64,000 bases of DNA from Puniceicoccales bacterium Verruco_01 (GTDB lineage Bacteria > Verrucomicrobiota > Verrucomicrobiia > Opitutales > Oceanipulchritudinaceae): the NCBI GenBank assembly GCA_001604565.1, contig LVBV01000005.1, forward strand, positions 62,001 to 126,000. Reading direction: 5' to 3'. The position numbers and the translations under genes are program-made. The notes under the pieces are model-generated. The model was not told where the DNA came from. It saw only the letters and a program-made list of their open reading frames with translations, and did not search any database. This document shows, piece by piece, positions 9,326-17,772 of the stretch (its first letter is position 1; each line of letters begins with the position of its first letter).

Positions 9326-10206
9326 CGCCCTCTAGAAATACATCCCATGAGCCCGTAGGCAAGCTGCGCCGCGGCAAAGTCGCAGAAATGGAGATTCGGG
9401 ATCGGCGCAAATTCGACGAGGTCACACCCCACACACTTGTGCGAGAGCGTGAACTTCTCCACAAGGCGCAGCGCGTCCCAGTAGGAAAGCCCGCCGGGGC
9501 ACGGCGTGCCGGTCGCGGGCATGACGGCGCTGTCCAAGGCGTCGATGTCGAAACTGATGAAGATTTTCTCGGGAAAATTCGCAGGGAGCATCACGGCCTC
9601 CACGCCAACGCGCGCCAATTTTTCCGCGTCGATGAAGCCGATGCCGTTCTCCGCGCGATAGTCGCACTCTTCTTTGCAGTAGCTCCTGGTGCCGATCTGG
9701 AAGAGAGGGATGCCCGCCTCGTGGATGCGGCGCATGACGCAGGCGTGGCTCCACTTGGTGCCGTCGTAGGTATCCCGCAGGTCGCAGTGCGCGTCGAAGT
9801 GGACGACGCCGATCCGTCCGTGCTTCTCCGCCACCGCCGCCACAACGGCAGAGGAAATCGTATGCTCTCCGCCGAGAACGATCGGGATCGCTTTCGGGTT
9901 TTCGAGCGAGCGCGCCACCGCCGCGCGGATGTTGGCGAGCGCCTGTTCCGCGTTCCCGGACACATCCACCGGTGCCGCCGTAAAAATGCCGTCCTCCGCG
10001 GGAGAAGATTTGCCGTCGAACACCTCCAATTGCGCCGAGGCCCTCAGGATTGCCGCCGGCCCCGCCGCCGTGCCGTGCCCGTAGGAGACCGTCTTTTCAT
10101 ACGGCACCGGGATCACATGGAAGCGCGCCGCAGCCGGGGCCGAGGGTGCCACGTCATCGCCGTGAAAGTTGAGGACTCCGCCACTTTGCTCCCGTGCGTT
10201 ATTCAT
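9322..10206 (-). CDS. speB: agmatinase (ureohydrolase family)
   Basis: A 294-aa binuclear manganese hydrolase that most likely converts agmatine to putrescine and urea. Metal-binding motifs are intact: GGEHTIS, HFDAHCDLRD and SFDIDALDSAVMPATGTP. It overlaps nspC upstream and pfkB downstream by four bases each, so the three are one operon. Putrescine would feed carboxyspermidine synthesis and then NspC. Arginase or guanidinobutyrase are alternatives, but the NspC context favours agmatinase. Confidence 0.87.
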   Translation of the reverse strand: MNNAREQSGGVLNFHGDDVAPSAPAAARFHVIPVPYEKTVSYGHGTAAGPAAILRASAQLEVFDGKSSPAEDGIFTAAPVDVSGNAEQALANIRAAVARSLENPKAIPIVLGGEHTISSAVVAAVAEKHGRIGVVHFDAHCDLRDTYDGTKWSHACVMRRIHEAGIPLFQIGTRSYCKEECDYRAENGIGFIDAEKLARVGVEAVMLPANFPEKIFISFDIDALDSAVMPATGTPCPGGLSYWDALRLVEKFTLSHKCVGCDLVEFAPIPNLHFCDFAAAQLAYGLMGCISRGR

Positions 10207-11375
10207 GCTCCCTCCCCTGCCAGACGGTTTCGGAAGTCAGCATAGCCGAAGTGGCGGATCAGTTCCAGCCCGTGCTCGCGCGAATGCGTGTAGAGGCTCG
10301 GCAGGTTCACTCCGTTAAAAGTGGTGTTCTTGACGAAGGAATAGAGCGCCATGTCGGTGAAGGCAAGGCGGTCGCCCGGTTTGAGCGGTTTGTCAAAGGA
10401 ATACTCGCCAAAAAAGTCGCCCGCAAGGCACGAGGAGCCGCCCAAACGGTAGGTGTGTGCCTTCTCGCCGGGGAGGCCGCTGCCAAAGAGCGGCGGACGG
10501 TAGGGCATGGCGAGGACGTCCGGGGTGTGCGTCTCGGCGGAGGCGTCAAGGATCGCGATCTCCACGCCGTTTTTCACCACATCGACGACCTCCGCGACGA
10601 AGACGCCCGCGTCGTACACCACGGCCTCGCCGGGTTCGAGATACATCTGGATTCCCGGGTGGCGCGCAAAAAAACCTTCGAGCGTCCGGCAGAGAAGCTC
10701 CATGTCGTAACCGGGCTTGGTGATGTGGTGCCCGCCGCCGAAGTTGACCCACTGCATCCCCGGCAGGTATTTGCCGAAGCGTTCCTCAAAAGACGCCAGC
10801 ACCCGCGCGAAAACGTCCGCGCCCTGTTCGCAAAGAGCATGGAAGTGCAGCCCCCCGACGCCGGAAAGATCCACGTCCTCAAGATCCGTCGCAAGGATGC
10901 CGAAGCGCGAACCCGCGCGGCAGGGATCGTACAAAGGGTTCTCCACCTCCGAATGCCCGGGATTCACGCGCAGTCCGACGCTGACGGGATGATCTGCCCG
11001 GGCGACGCGGTCCCTGAACCTTGCCCACTGGGCGAGCGAGTTGAAGACGATCTTGTCCGAGTTTTTCAGCACCTCGGGAAAGTTCCCTTCCGTGAAGGCG
11101 GGGCAGTACGTCTGCACCTCCCTGCCGAAGTCTTCGCGACCCATGCGCGCCTCGTTCGCGCCGCTGGCACACACGCCCGCGAGGTACCGGCGGACGACCG
11201 GAAAGGCGGCGGGCAGGGAGAACGCCTTGAGGGCCAGCAGCACACGACAGCCCGTGCGTTTCTGGATACCGCCAAGCACACGGCAGTTCGTCTCCACCCC
11301 GTCCATGAGGACGACGTAGGCGGGCGCACGGGGCACGTTCAGGACGGCGGCGGGAACGGAACGGGAGACGGGCAT
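10203..11375 (-). CDS. nspC: carboxynorspermidine/carboxyspermidine decarboxylase
   Basis: A 390-aa PLP enzyme of the alanine-racemase-fold decarboxylase family that makes spermidine or norspermidine from its carboxy form. The PLP lysine is Lys50 in LLALKAFSLP. GGLHFHALCE and VNFGGGHHI are typical NspC motifs, and the C-terminal GGSSCLAGDFFGEY block is diagnostic. The partner carboxyspermidine dehydrogenase is not in this window. It starts 28 bases after prlC on the same strand and overlaps speB. Confidence 0.93.
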   Translation of the reverse strand: MPVSRSVPAAVLNVPRAPAYVVLMDGVETNCRVLGGIQKRTGCRVLLALKAFSLPAAFPVVRRYLAGVCASGANEARMGREDFGREVQTYCPAFTEGNFPEVLKNSDKIVFNSLAQWARFRDRVARADHPVSVGLRVNPGHSEVENPLYDPCRAGSRFGILATDLEDVDLSGVGGLHFHALCEQGADVFARVLASFEERFGKYLPGMQWVNFGGGHHITKPGYDMELLCRTLEGFFARHPGIQMYLEPGEAVVYDAGVFVAEVVDVVKNGVEIAILDASAETHTPDVLAMPYRPPLFGSGLPGEKAHTYRLGGSSCLAGDFFGEYSFDKPLKPGDRLAFTDMALYSFVKNTTFNGVNLPSLYTHSREHGLELIRHFGYADFRNRLAGEGA

Positions 11376-11403
11376 GGTCGTGTCGGGAACGGGTTACAAA
11401 TAG

Positions 11404-13476
11404 CTACTTTTTCACGATCCCTTCGCGGACCAGAAGGGCCTCGGGGTCGGGATCGCGCCCCATGAAGTCGCGGAAGAGTTCCTCCGCTGGGCGGGCGTTC
11501 CCCTGACTCAGCACCTTCGCGCGGAAATCGGCGCCGGTGGCCGCATTCAGGACACCCTCCTTAAGGAAGCGCGTGAAGGCGTCCGCCTCCAGAACCTCGG
11601 CCCACTTGTAGGAATAATACCCGGCGGCATAGCCCGTGGAGCTGGAGAAAAGGTGTGAGAAGCTGCGGACGTTGGAGGGAATGGGCGACTTTGTCGGCGC
11701 CAGATACCCCTTCTGAATCTCGGCAGTCACTTCGTCGAGGTCTCGGCCACGGTATTTCTCATAATTCAAGTGCAGCTCCAGATCGAGCTTGCCGAAGGAA
11801 AGCTGCCGCATGGAGGCCCTCGCCGCGCCGAAGCGCCGGGCGGCCACCATCTTGTCAAAAATCTCCTGCGGAATCGCCTCCCCGGTCTGCCAGTGCCGGG
11901 CAAAGAGGTCGAGGCTCGTCCGCTCCCAGGTCCAGTTCTCCGCGATCTGCGAGGGAAGCTCCACAAAGTCCCACGCGACGGACGTTCCGGAAAGCGAGCG
12001 CACCGGAACGTCGCCCAGAATGTGGTGCAAGAGGTGCCCGAATTCGTGGAAGACCGTCTCCGCCTCGCGGTGGGTGAGGAGCGCGGGCCTCTCCGCCTGC
12101 GGCTCGGTCAGGTTCCCGCAAATGAGGCCAAGGTGCGGCTCGTGTCCGCCTGAAGCCTTCGCACGGCCCGTGCGAAGCGAATCCATCCACGCCCCGCTCC
12201 GCTTGGAGGCGCGCGGGTACCAGTCCGAATAAAAGCTGCCGATCCACGCGCCGTCTGAAGTGTTGTACACGTCGAAGAAGCGCACGTCCGGGTGCCAGAC
12301 CTCGGGCTTCTTCTTCTCCCCCACCCGCTCCGCAATGCGGATGCCGTAAAGGCCGCCGAAGAGCCGGAACATCCCCTCCAGAACGCCCGAGAGCGGGAAA
12401 TAGGGACGCAGCGCCTCCTCGTCAAAATCGTAGCGCACCTTGCGGAGCTTCTCCATCCAGTAGGTGCTCTCCCACGGTTCCAGCGGCTCCACCTTCGTCT
12501 TGAGGGTCTCCGCCTTGAATTCCTCAAGCTCGCGGCATTCCTCGCGGAAGGCGCTCGCGACCCGATCGTGCATATCCTCGACGAAGGCGAGCGCCGCGCG
12601 CCCGCTCTTGGCCATGCGCCGAGCCGTGGTGACGTCGGCAAAGTTCGCCTTGCCGAGAAGCCGCGCCTTCTCGTGACGCAGGGCAAGAATCTTCCAAATC
12701 AGCTCCGTGTTGTCATGCGGGACCTTCTTGCCGATGGCGGCAAAAGCCTCGTACAGCTCGCGACGCAGAGTGTCGTCGTCGGCATACTGCATCACTGGTC
12801 CGTAGCTCGGGAACTGGAGGGAAAAGAGCCACGCGGGCGCCTCGTCGCTCCCGTGCCCTTTTTTGCGGGCAGCCTGACGCGCGGCCTCGCGAGCGTGGGA
12901 GGGCAGGCCCGAAAGCCGGGCGGGGTCCGTCACGACGAGCTCGAAGGCGTTCGTGGAATCCAGGACGTTCTCGGAATACTTTTGCGTGAGGGCGGATAAC
13001 TCGCTCTGCACCGCGGCGAGGCGCTCCTTCTTCTCCGGCGGAAGTTCCGCGCCGGAATCGAGAAAGTCCTTCACCGTCTCCTCCACATGGCGGCTGCGGA
13101 CGGGATCCAGAGTGGCGATGTCCGCGCCCTGCGAGGCCGCGCGCACGCTCTGCCACAAGCGCGGGTCGAGAGAGATCTTCGCAAAAAACGCGCTCACCTC
13201 CGGCAGGACGGAGTTGTACGCCTCGCGCAGCGAGGGGGAGTCGCACACCTCCTCCAGATGGTTCACCTTGCTCCAGGGCGAGGAGAGAAGCTCCACAGCG
13301 TCCTCGAAGGCCGTGAAGACGCCCTCGTAACCGCCCGCGCCCCCGCCCCTGCGGATCGTCTCCAGCGCGGCATCCGCCTGCGCCATCGCCTCGCGCACGT
13401 CCGGCGCAATGTTTTCCGCGCCGAGTGTCGTCCATTTGATCTCGAAAGACTGGTCCAGAAAAGGGTGAGCGTTCAT
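11404..13476 (-). CDS. prlC: M3-family oligopeptidase (oligopeptidase A type)
   Basis: A 690-aa cytoplasmic zinc metallopeptidase that trims peptides, including cleaved signal peptides. The zinc motif is HEFGH at residues 477-481 (ETVFHEFGHLLHHIL), with the third ligand expected about 25 residues on. Length and the N-terminal all-helical region fit OpdA/PrlC. It is the first gene of the prlC-nspC-speB-pfkB-dtd run; linkage to polyamines is probably incidental. Confidence 0.92.
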   Translation of the reverse strand: MNAHPFLDQSFEIKWTTLGAENIAPDVREAMAQADAALETIRRGGGAGGYEGVFTAFEDAVELLSSPWSKVNHLEEVCDSPSLREAYNSVLPEVSAFFAKISLDPRLWQSVRAASQGADIATLDPVRSRHVEETVKDFLDSGAELPPEKKERLAAVQSELSALTQKYSENVLDSTNAFELVVTDPARLSGLPSHAREAARQAARKKGHGSDEAPAWLFSLQFPSYGPVMQYADDDTLRRELYEAFAAIGKKVPHDNTELIWKILALRHEKARLLGKANFADVTTARRMAKSGRAALAFVEDMHDRVASAFREECRELEEFKAETLKTKVEPLEPWESTYWMEKLRKVRYDFDEEALRPYFPLSGVLEGMFRLFGGLYGIRIAERVGEKKKPEVWHPDVRFFDVYNTSDGAWIGSFYSDWYPRASKRSGAWMDSLRTGRAKASGGHEPHLGLICGNLTEPQAERPALLTHREAETVFHEFGHLLHHILGDVPVRSLSGTSVAWDFVELPSQIAENWTWERTSLDLFARHWQTGEAIPQEIFDKMVAARRFGAARASMRQLSFGKLDLELHLNYEKYRGRDLDEVTAEIQKGYLAPTKSPIPSNVRSFSHLFSSSTGYAAGYYSYKWAEVLEADAFTRFLKEGVLNAATGADFRAKVLSQGNARPAEELFRDFMGRDPDPEALLVREGIVKK

Positions 13477-13592
13477 CCGTATGGGGAGGAGACGCTAGAG
13501 CCGCCCGCATTCCAGTCCAAGGCAAAAGAGTCGCAGCCTGCGAGGTTTGCGAATTCCCCTTCCCGGGGAATTGCTCCACAGGGAGAACCGCT

Positions 13593-13778
13593 CTACGCGA
13601 TGAGGTTCAAATACTGGCCGGTGCCGTCCCCGGGATCGACCGGAGTCTGCTCGGCGAGCATGTTGACGAGTTCGTTTTGCACAGCGTGCTCCTTTCTGAG
13701 GAGGGATGCGTTCAGGTGGCACGAATCGACCTGATTCTGCCCTTGCACGAGAAACAATGCCGCTGCCACCGGATCCAT
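13593..13778 (-). CDS. small YjfB-like putative motility protein
   Basis: A 61-aa protein starting MDPVAAALFLVQGQNQVD, followed by a predicted helix (KEHAVQNELVNMLAEQ) and a short tail. Pattern and length resemble the YjfB 'putative motility protein' family, small helical proteins found in flagellated bacteria. Unlike the other flagellar genes it lies alone, between prlC and a small lipoprotein. A 16-base inverted repeat (13552-13572) lies just past its stop but lacks a T-run. Confidence 0.55.
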   Translation of the reverse strand: MDPVAAALFLVQGQNQVDSCHLNASLLRKEHAVQNELVNMLAEQTPVDPGDGTGQYLNLIA

Positions 13779-13827
13779 AGAACCTCATACGTCGGACGGG
13801 TTGCGTCCGTCTTGAGGAAAAATCACG

Positions 13828-14046
13828 TCAATTGTTCCCGCCGCCGGGAGCGGGATTCTCCGCCGGAGTCTTCACAGCAGGAGTCTTCGCCTTTCCCGGA
13901 GTCGGAAAAAGAAGGGGGTTCCCGTCGGTATCGGTGGCAAGAGCCGCCATCTTCGGCCTTGCGGAGACCTTGGTGACCGAGGAGCAGCCCGCGCAGAATC
14001 CTCCCGCGAGGGCTGCGGCAAGGAGAAGGCAGGCGGCTCGTTTCAT
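13828..14046 (-). CDS. small lipoprotein
   Basis: A 72-aa unrecognised protein. From the ATG at 14046 it has a signal with lipobox (GGFCAGC, Cys near residue 21), then a short Pro/Ala/Lys-rich tail of about 50 residues. The in-frame start 17 codons upstream would bury the signal peptide. It is divergent from the LPS operon and separated from it by about 95 bases. Confidence 0.55.
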   Translation of the reverse strand: MKRAACLLLAAALAGGFCAGCSSVTKVSARPKMAALATDTDGNPLLFPTPGKAKTPAVKTPAENPAPGGGNN

Positions 14047-14141
14047 CGACGGGGCAGTATGCGCGCGTGGACTGAAAACGCAAACCCGCAAGGACATAAT
14101 CCTTTTCTTGGTTCATTGAATCCCCCAGTATGTACGCGCCC

Positions 14142-15194
14142 ATGAAAGACATTCTGATAGTGCGCCTTTCCGCGATCGGGGATGTGGTGATGTCGAGCGC
14201 CATCCTGCCGCCGCTTCGCCGCAAATGGCCGCAAGCGCGGATCCACTGGCTCACCGAGGACATGGGCGGCGAAGTGTTGGCGGGATGCACAGAGCTGACG
14301 AGCTTGATCGTGATCCCCCGCCGCCGGTGGAAAAAGCTACTTGCGGAACGTCACTACCTGCAATTCTGGCGCGAAGTGCGGGCCGTCCGGGGGAAGATTC
14401 GGGATCTTCATCCGGATCTTGCAATCGACGCGCAGGGCCTTTTGCGGAGCGCCCTCTGGGCGTGGACGAGCGGGGCAAAGCGCCGGGTGGGCCTGCGCTC
14501 GCACGAGGGCGCGCAGTTTTTGATGAACGAGGTCGTGAAGGCGGAGGGAAACCCGACGGGACGCATGTGCAACGAATACCGGGCCCTCACGGAATACCTC
14601 GCGCCGGAAGACAAGGAGCCCTTTTCCATGTGCGTCGCCCCGACGGCGGAGGCACTTGCCGCGGCAACGGAGGCGATTCCCGACGGCCTTCCCGCACCCG
14701 TCTTCCTCTTTCCCTTTACCACCCGTCCGCAGAAGCACTGGTTTGCCGAGCGCTGGGCGGAGCTTGCCGCGCGGATCGTGAAGGAAACCGGGCGCGGCGT
14801 CTGGATCCTCGGCGGGCCTGCCGACGAGGCGGCGGCACAGGCGATTGCACAGGCGTCCGGCGCGGGGAGTGCCGTGCGCGTCGTGGCCGGGAAAACCTCG
14901 AACATCGCGGACAAGATGGGCCTCCTCACCCGCGCCAGCGCGGCGGTGGGCGTCGATACCGGGCTCTCGCACATGGCCCTGGCCCTCAAAACGCCGACGG
15001 TCGTCCTCTTCGGCTCCACCTGCGGCTATACGGACACCACCCCCCTCCCCGGAACGATTCTCTACGAAAAAATGCCCTGCTCGCCCTGCCACCGACATCC
15101 CACCTGCGGAAACGACTTCACCTGCATGCGCCGCATCGGGGTTGATGCCGTCTTCCAGTCTCTTACAGCGCACCTCCGAAACTCCAAGACATGA
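14142..15194 (+). CDS. glycosyltransferase family 9 (heptosyltransferase-like)
   Basis: A 350-aa GT-B enzyme resembling ADP-heptose:LPS heptosyltransferases that build the inner core on the cytoplasmic face. It has the N-terminal ILIVRLSAIGDVV motif and the C-terminal donor-site motif GVDTGLSHMALAL, followed by LFGSTCGYTDTTP. The start is placed at 14142 (MKDILIVR), where homologues begin; an ATG four codons upstream (14130) is possible. First gene of a three-gene operon, overlapping the next by four bases. Confidence 0.88.
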   Translation: MKDILIVRLSAIGDVVMSSAILPPLRRKWPQARIHWLTEDMGGEVLAGCTELTSLIVIPRRRWKKLLAERHYLQFWREVRAVRGKIRDLHPDLAIDAQGLLRSALWAWTSGAKRRVGLRSHEGAQFLMNEVVKAEGNPTGRMCNEYRALTEYLAPEDKEPFSMCVAPTAEALAAATEAIPDGLPAPVFLFPFTTRPQKHWFAERWAELAARIVKETGRGVWILGGPADEAAAQAIAQASGAGSAVRVVAGKTSNIADKMGLLTRASAAVGVDTGLSHMALALKTPTVVLFGSTCGYTDTTPLPGTILYEKMPCSPCHRHPTCGNDFTCMRRIGVDAVFQSLTAHLRNSKT

Positions 15195-16264
15195 AAGTAC
15201 TGCACATCGAGGGAGGAACGCACGTTTACGGGGGGCCCTATCAGGTCATCCACCTGCTCCGCACGCTCGGCTGCCGGGGCGCCCATTTTCTCGCCTGTCC
15301 GGAGAAGAGCGAAGTCGCCGCCGAAGCCGCGCGGCAGGGGCTGGATGTCCTGCCCATTCCCTTCCGTGGGGACGCGGGTATCGGCACCTATTTCAGCCTG
15401 CGTCGGCTGATCCGGGAGAAAAAGCCAGACCTCGTGCACGTGCACAGCCGCCGGGGGGCGGACCTCTGGGGCGTTCTCGCGGCGTGGCGCGCACATGTGC
15501 CACTTGTCATCACCCGGCGTGTGGATAATCCCGAAGCCCGCTGGCTTGCCGCCCTCCGCTACCGTCCCGCCACGAAGGTTGTCGGCATTTCCGAAAAAAT
15601 CTGCCGCGTTCTGGCCTCGGAGGGTGTGCCGCAAGAAAAACTCGTCTGTATCCGCGACGGGGTGGATACCACCACCTTCGCGCCCTCGACAGACCGCACG
15701 ATCCTAGAGCGCGAATTCGGTATCGCCACCGACGAGAAGACGGTGCTCATGGCCGCGCAGTTCATTCGGCGCAAGGGACACGCAACCCTTCTCGCCGCCA
15801 TCCCGGAAATTCTGACCGCCTGTCCTCGCACGCGCTTTCTTCTTGCGGGCAAAGGGCCCCTGTTTGACGAGATCCACGAAAAAGCCGCCGCCTTCGGTGA
15901 CCGGGTTCTTCTGCCGGGTTTCCGTGCCGACATGGCCCGCATCATGCCTGCCTGCGACCTCCTCGTACATCCGGCGGAAATGGAAGGCCTCGGCGTGGTG
16001 ATCCTTCAGGCGGGGGCCTGCGGCATCCCGGTTGTCGCGTCGAAGGCGGGCGGGATTCCCGAGGTGGTCCGCGACGGAGAGAGCGGTTTTCTCTTCGATC
16101 CGGGCGACGTTCATGCTCTTGCCCGTCTGACCATCTCGCTGCTTTCTGACTCATCCCGCGCCTCGGCGATGGGACGGTTCGCTCGGGGTCTCGTTGCCGG
16201 GGAACTCTCCATCGAGGCCATGTCGGACGCGAACTATCGTCTTTACGAGGACATTCTCCAATGA
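15191..16264 (+). CDS. glycosyltransferase family 4
   Basis: A 357-aa GT-B retaining glycosyltransferase, probably adding a sugar to the LPS core or a related glycan. The N-terminal Rossmann lobe begins MKVLHIEGGTHVYGGPYQV. The C-terminal lobe carries the GT4 EX7E region in HPAEMEGLGVVILQAGACG, followed by GIPVVASKAGG. It is coupled by ATGA overlaps both to the upstream GT9 and to the downstream acyltransferase gene. Confidence 0.9.
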   Translation: MKVLHIEGGTHVYGGPYQVIHLLRTLGCRGAHFLACPEKSEVAAEAARQGLDVLPIPFRGDAGIGTYFSLRRLIREKKPDLVHVHSRRGADLWGVLAAWRAHVPLVITRRVDNPEARWLAALRYRPATKVVGISEKICRVLASEGVPQEKLVCIRDGVDTTTFAPSTDRTILEREFGIATDEKTVLMAAQFIRRKGHATLLAAIPEILTACPRTRFLLAGKGPLFDEIHEKAAAFGDRVLLPGFRADMARIMPACDLLVHPAEMEGLGVVILQAGACGIPVVASKAGGIPEVVRDGESGFLFDPGDVHALARLTISLLSDSSRASAMGRFARGLVAGELSIEAMSDANYRLYEDILQ

Positions 16265-17694
16265 ACAGCGCCAATCAGGCCAATGTCGCCGATCGACCCG
16301 ACAGCCTCGCCGAGAGACTGCTTGCGCGGATTCTGCCACCTCTTGCGTGGCTTCTTTGCCGGACACTGGGACTGGCCACCTGGTTCTTCACCAACCGGCG
16401 CAACACCGCGATCCGCAACCTCGCCCTCGCCTTTCCGGAAAAGGACGCCGCGTGGCACCGCAAAATGGCGTTCGCAAGCGTCCTTGGCATGTTCGAGATG
16501 TTCACGATCCCCCTCGTTTTGCCGCATATCGGTAACGCAGCGGTGCGTCGGCGCTTTTCCCTCGCACCCGGAGCAGCGGACCGCTTCCGCGCGGCAACGA
16601 AGGACCATCCCACGATTTTCGCCACGCCGCACTGTGCCATGATGGAGGCGCTGGCCGTACTACCCGCGCTCGACAAGGACGTGACACACGTCACGACCGT
16701 GTACCGCCCGCTCGATTTCCGCCCGGCGGACCGTCTTGTTCTGCGCGCGCGGCAGCATTGGGGGATGAAACTGATCTCCCGCAGGGACGGCCTTCTGGGC
16801 TTGCGCAAGGAACTGGCCGCGGGGCAGAGCGTGGGCATTCTCTTCGACCAAAACGCGCTGACGGCGGGCGCGCTGATTCTCTCCTTCGGCAGGGTCTGTT
16901 CCGCGACGGATCTTCCCGGTATCCTCGCGAGCAAGCTGCACCTGTCCTGCAACCTCGTCCATCCCATCCGCACCGGTTTCCTGCGGGCGAGAATCGACGT
17001 GATCCCCATCGAAAGCGACGGCTCCGCCGCCGACATCACCGCGCGCACGAGTCTGTGCCTTGAAAAGATTCTGCGGGAAAACGAGGATGCCTGCGCGGAC
17101 TGGATGTGGGCGCACCGCCGCTGGAACAGTTTTCACGCCCGCTCGGGCGCGGCCTCGCTGAACCTTGAGGCGCACCGCAGTTACCTCGCGGAGAGCCTGA
17201 AGGCGATGGGGCTCGCGGAACTTCCCCGCCGCCAGCCCTTCTGCCTGCGCCTGCCTTCCGATCCCGCCCTTGCGTCCATTGCGGCGCAGTGGATGCCAGC
17301 CCTGCGCGCCGCACGGCCCGACGTGCGCTGGATCGTCGTCGCGCCGGGGCTTGCCGCCACGCATTTCCGCGAGGGGGAGAACTGCGACCGCCTTGTCACA
17401 ACTCGGCGCGGCCATGTGGAATCCGCACTGCGCTCCATCCGCACCGAGTACCCGCAGATCTACTTTTCGCTGGAGCCGGACAGCGACCTGAAGGCGGAAA
17501 GCGCAGCATGCCACGCCGAATACAAGGCCGGGATTTCCACACAGACGGCCTGCCGCAAGACGCGCCGCGTGGTCTTCATCACGCCGCCGGAACGCCTCGC
17601 GAAGGATGAATTCGGCAAACTCCTCGCCGATTTCTTTGCCTTCTGTGGCCTGCGGGAACGTCCCGCGCCATCCCCTGACGCCACGGCTTCCTGA
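16261..17694 (+). CDS. lipid A acyltransferase-like protein fused to a GT9-like N-lobe
   Basis: A 477-aa protein. Residues 1-300 match the LpxL/HtrB lysophospholipid acyltransferase family, including a membrane-proximal segment near 20-45 and the HX4E catalytic motif in ATPHCAMMEAL. Residues 305-477 are extra: LRLPSDPALASIAAQWMPAL and later YPQIYFSLEPDS follow the order and spacing of the N-terminal lobe of heptosyltransferases such as the first gene of this operon. No C-terminal donor-binding lobe follows, so the added part is probably not a full transferase. It likely acylates lipid A at the inner membrane. Confidence 0.8.
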   Translation: MNSANQANVADRPDSLAERLLARILPPLAWLLCRTLGLATWFFTNRRNTAIRNLALAFPEKDAAWHRKMAFASVLGMFEMFTIPLVLPHIGNAAVRRRFSLAPGAADRFRAATKDHPTIFATPHCAMMEALAVLPALDKDVTHVTTVYRPLDFRPADRLVLRARQHWGMKLISRRDGLLGLRKELAAGQSVGILFDQNALTAGALILSFGRVCSATDLPGILASKLHLSCNLVHPIRTGFLRARIDVIPIESDGSAADITARTSLCLEKILRENEDACADWMWAHRRWNSFHARSGAASLNLEAHRSYLAESLKAMGLAELPRRQPFCLRLPSDPALASIAAQWMPALRAARPDVRWIVVAPGLAATHFREGENCDRLVTTRRGHVESALRSIRTEYPQIYFSLEPDSDLKAESAACHAEYKAGISTQTACRKTRRVVFITPPERLAKDEFGKLLADFFAFCGLRERPAPSPDATAS

Positions 17695-17703
17695 AACCCG
17701 AGG

Positions 17704-17757
17704 GCGGGAAAATTCCCGCACGACGGGATCCCGTCCGTTGCCTTTTGCAAGCAAAAG
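17704..17757. promoter_or_regulatory. three consecutive perfect palindromes upstream of the MbfA-like gene
   Basis: Three perfect inverted repeats lie end to end just before the iron-exporter-like gene: GCGGGAAAATTCCCGC (17704-17719), ACGGGATCCCGT (17723-17734) and CTTTTGCAAGCAAAAG (17742-17757). None is followed by a T-run, so they do not look like a terminator for the LPS operon. Dyad operators for a metal- or redox-sensing repressor are a plausible reading, but no known consensus (Fur, Irr, IscR) is clearly matched. Confidence 0.45.
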
Positions 17758-17772
17758 CCTCATATTGAGCTC

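Noticed and set aside
13552-13572. AATTCCCC/GGGGAATT inverted repeat as a terminator
   Set aside because: Followed by CGCAAACC on the minus strand; no T-run. It may be structural but has no assigned role.
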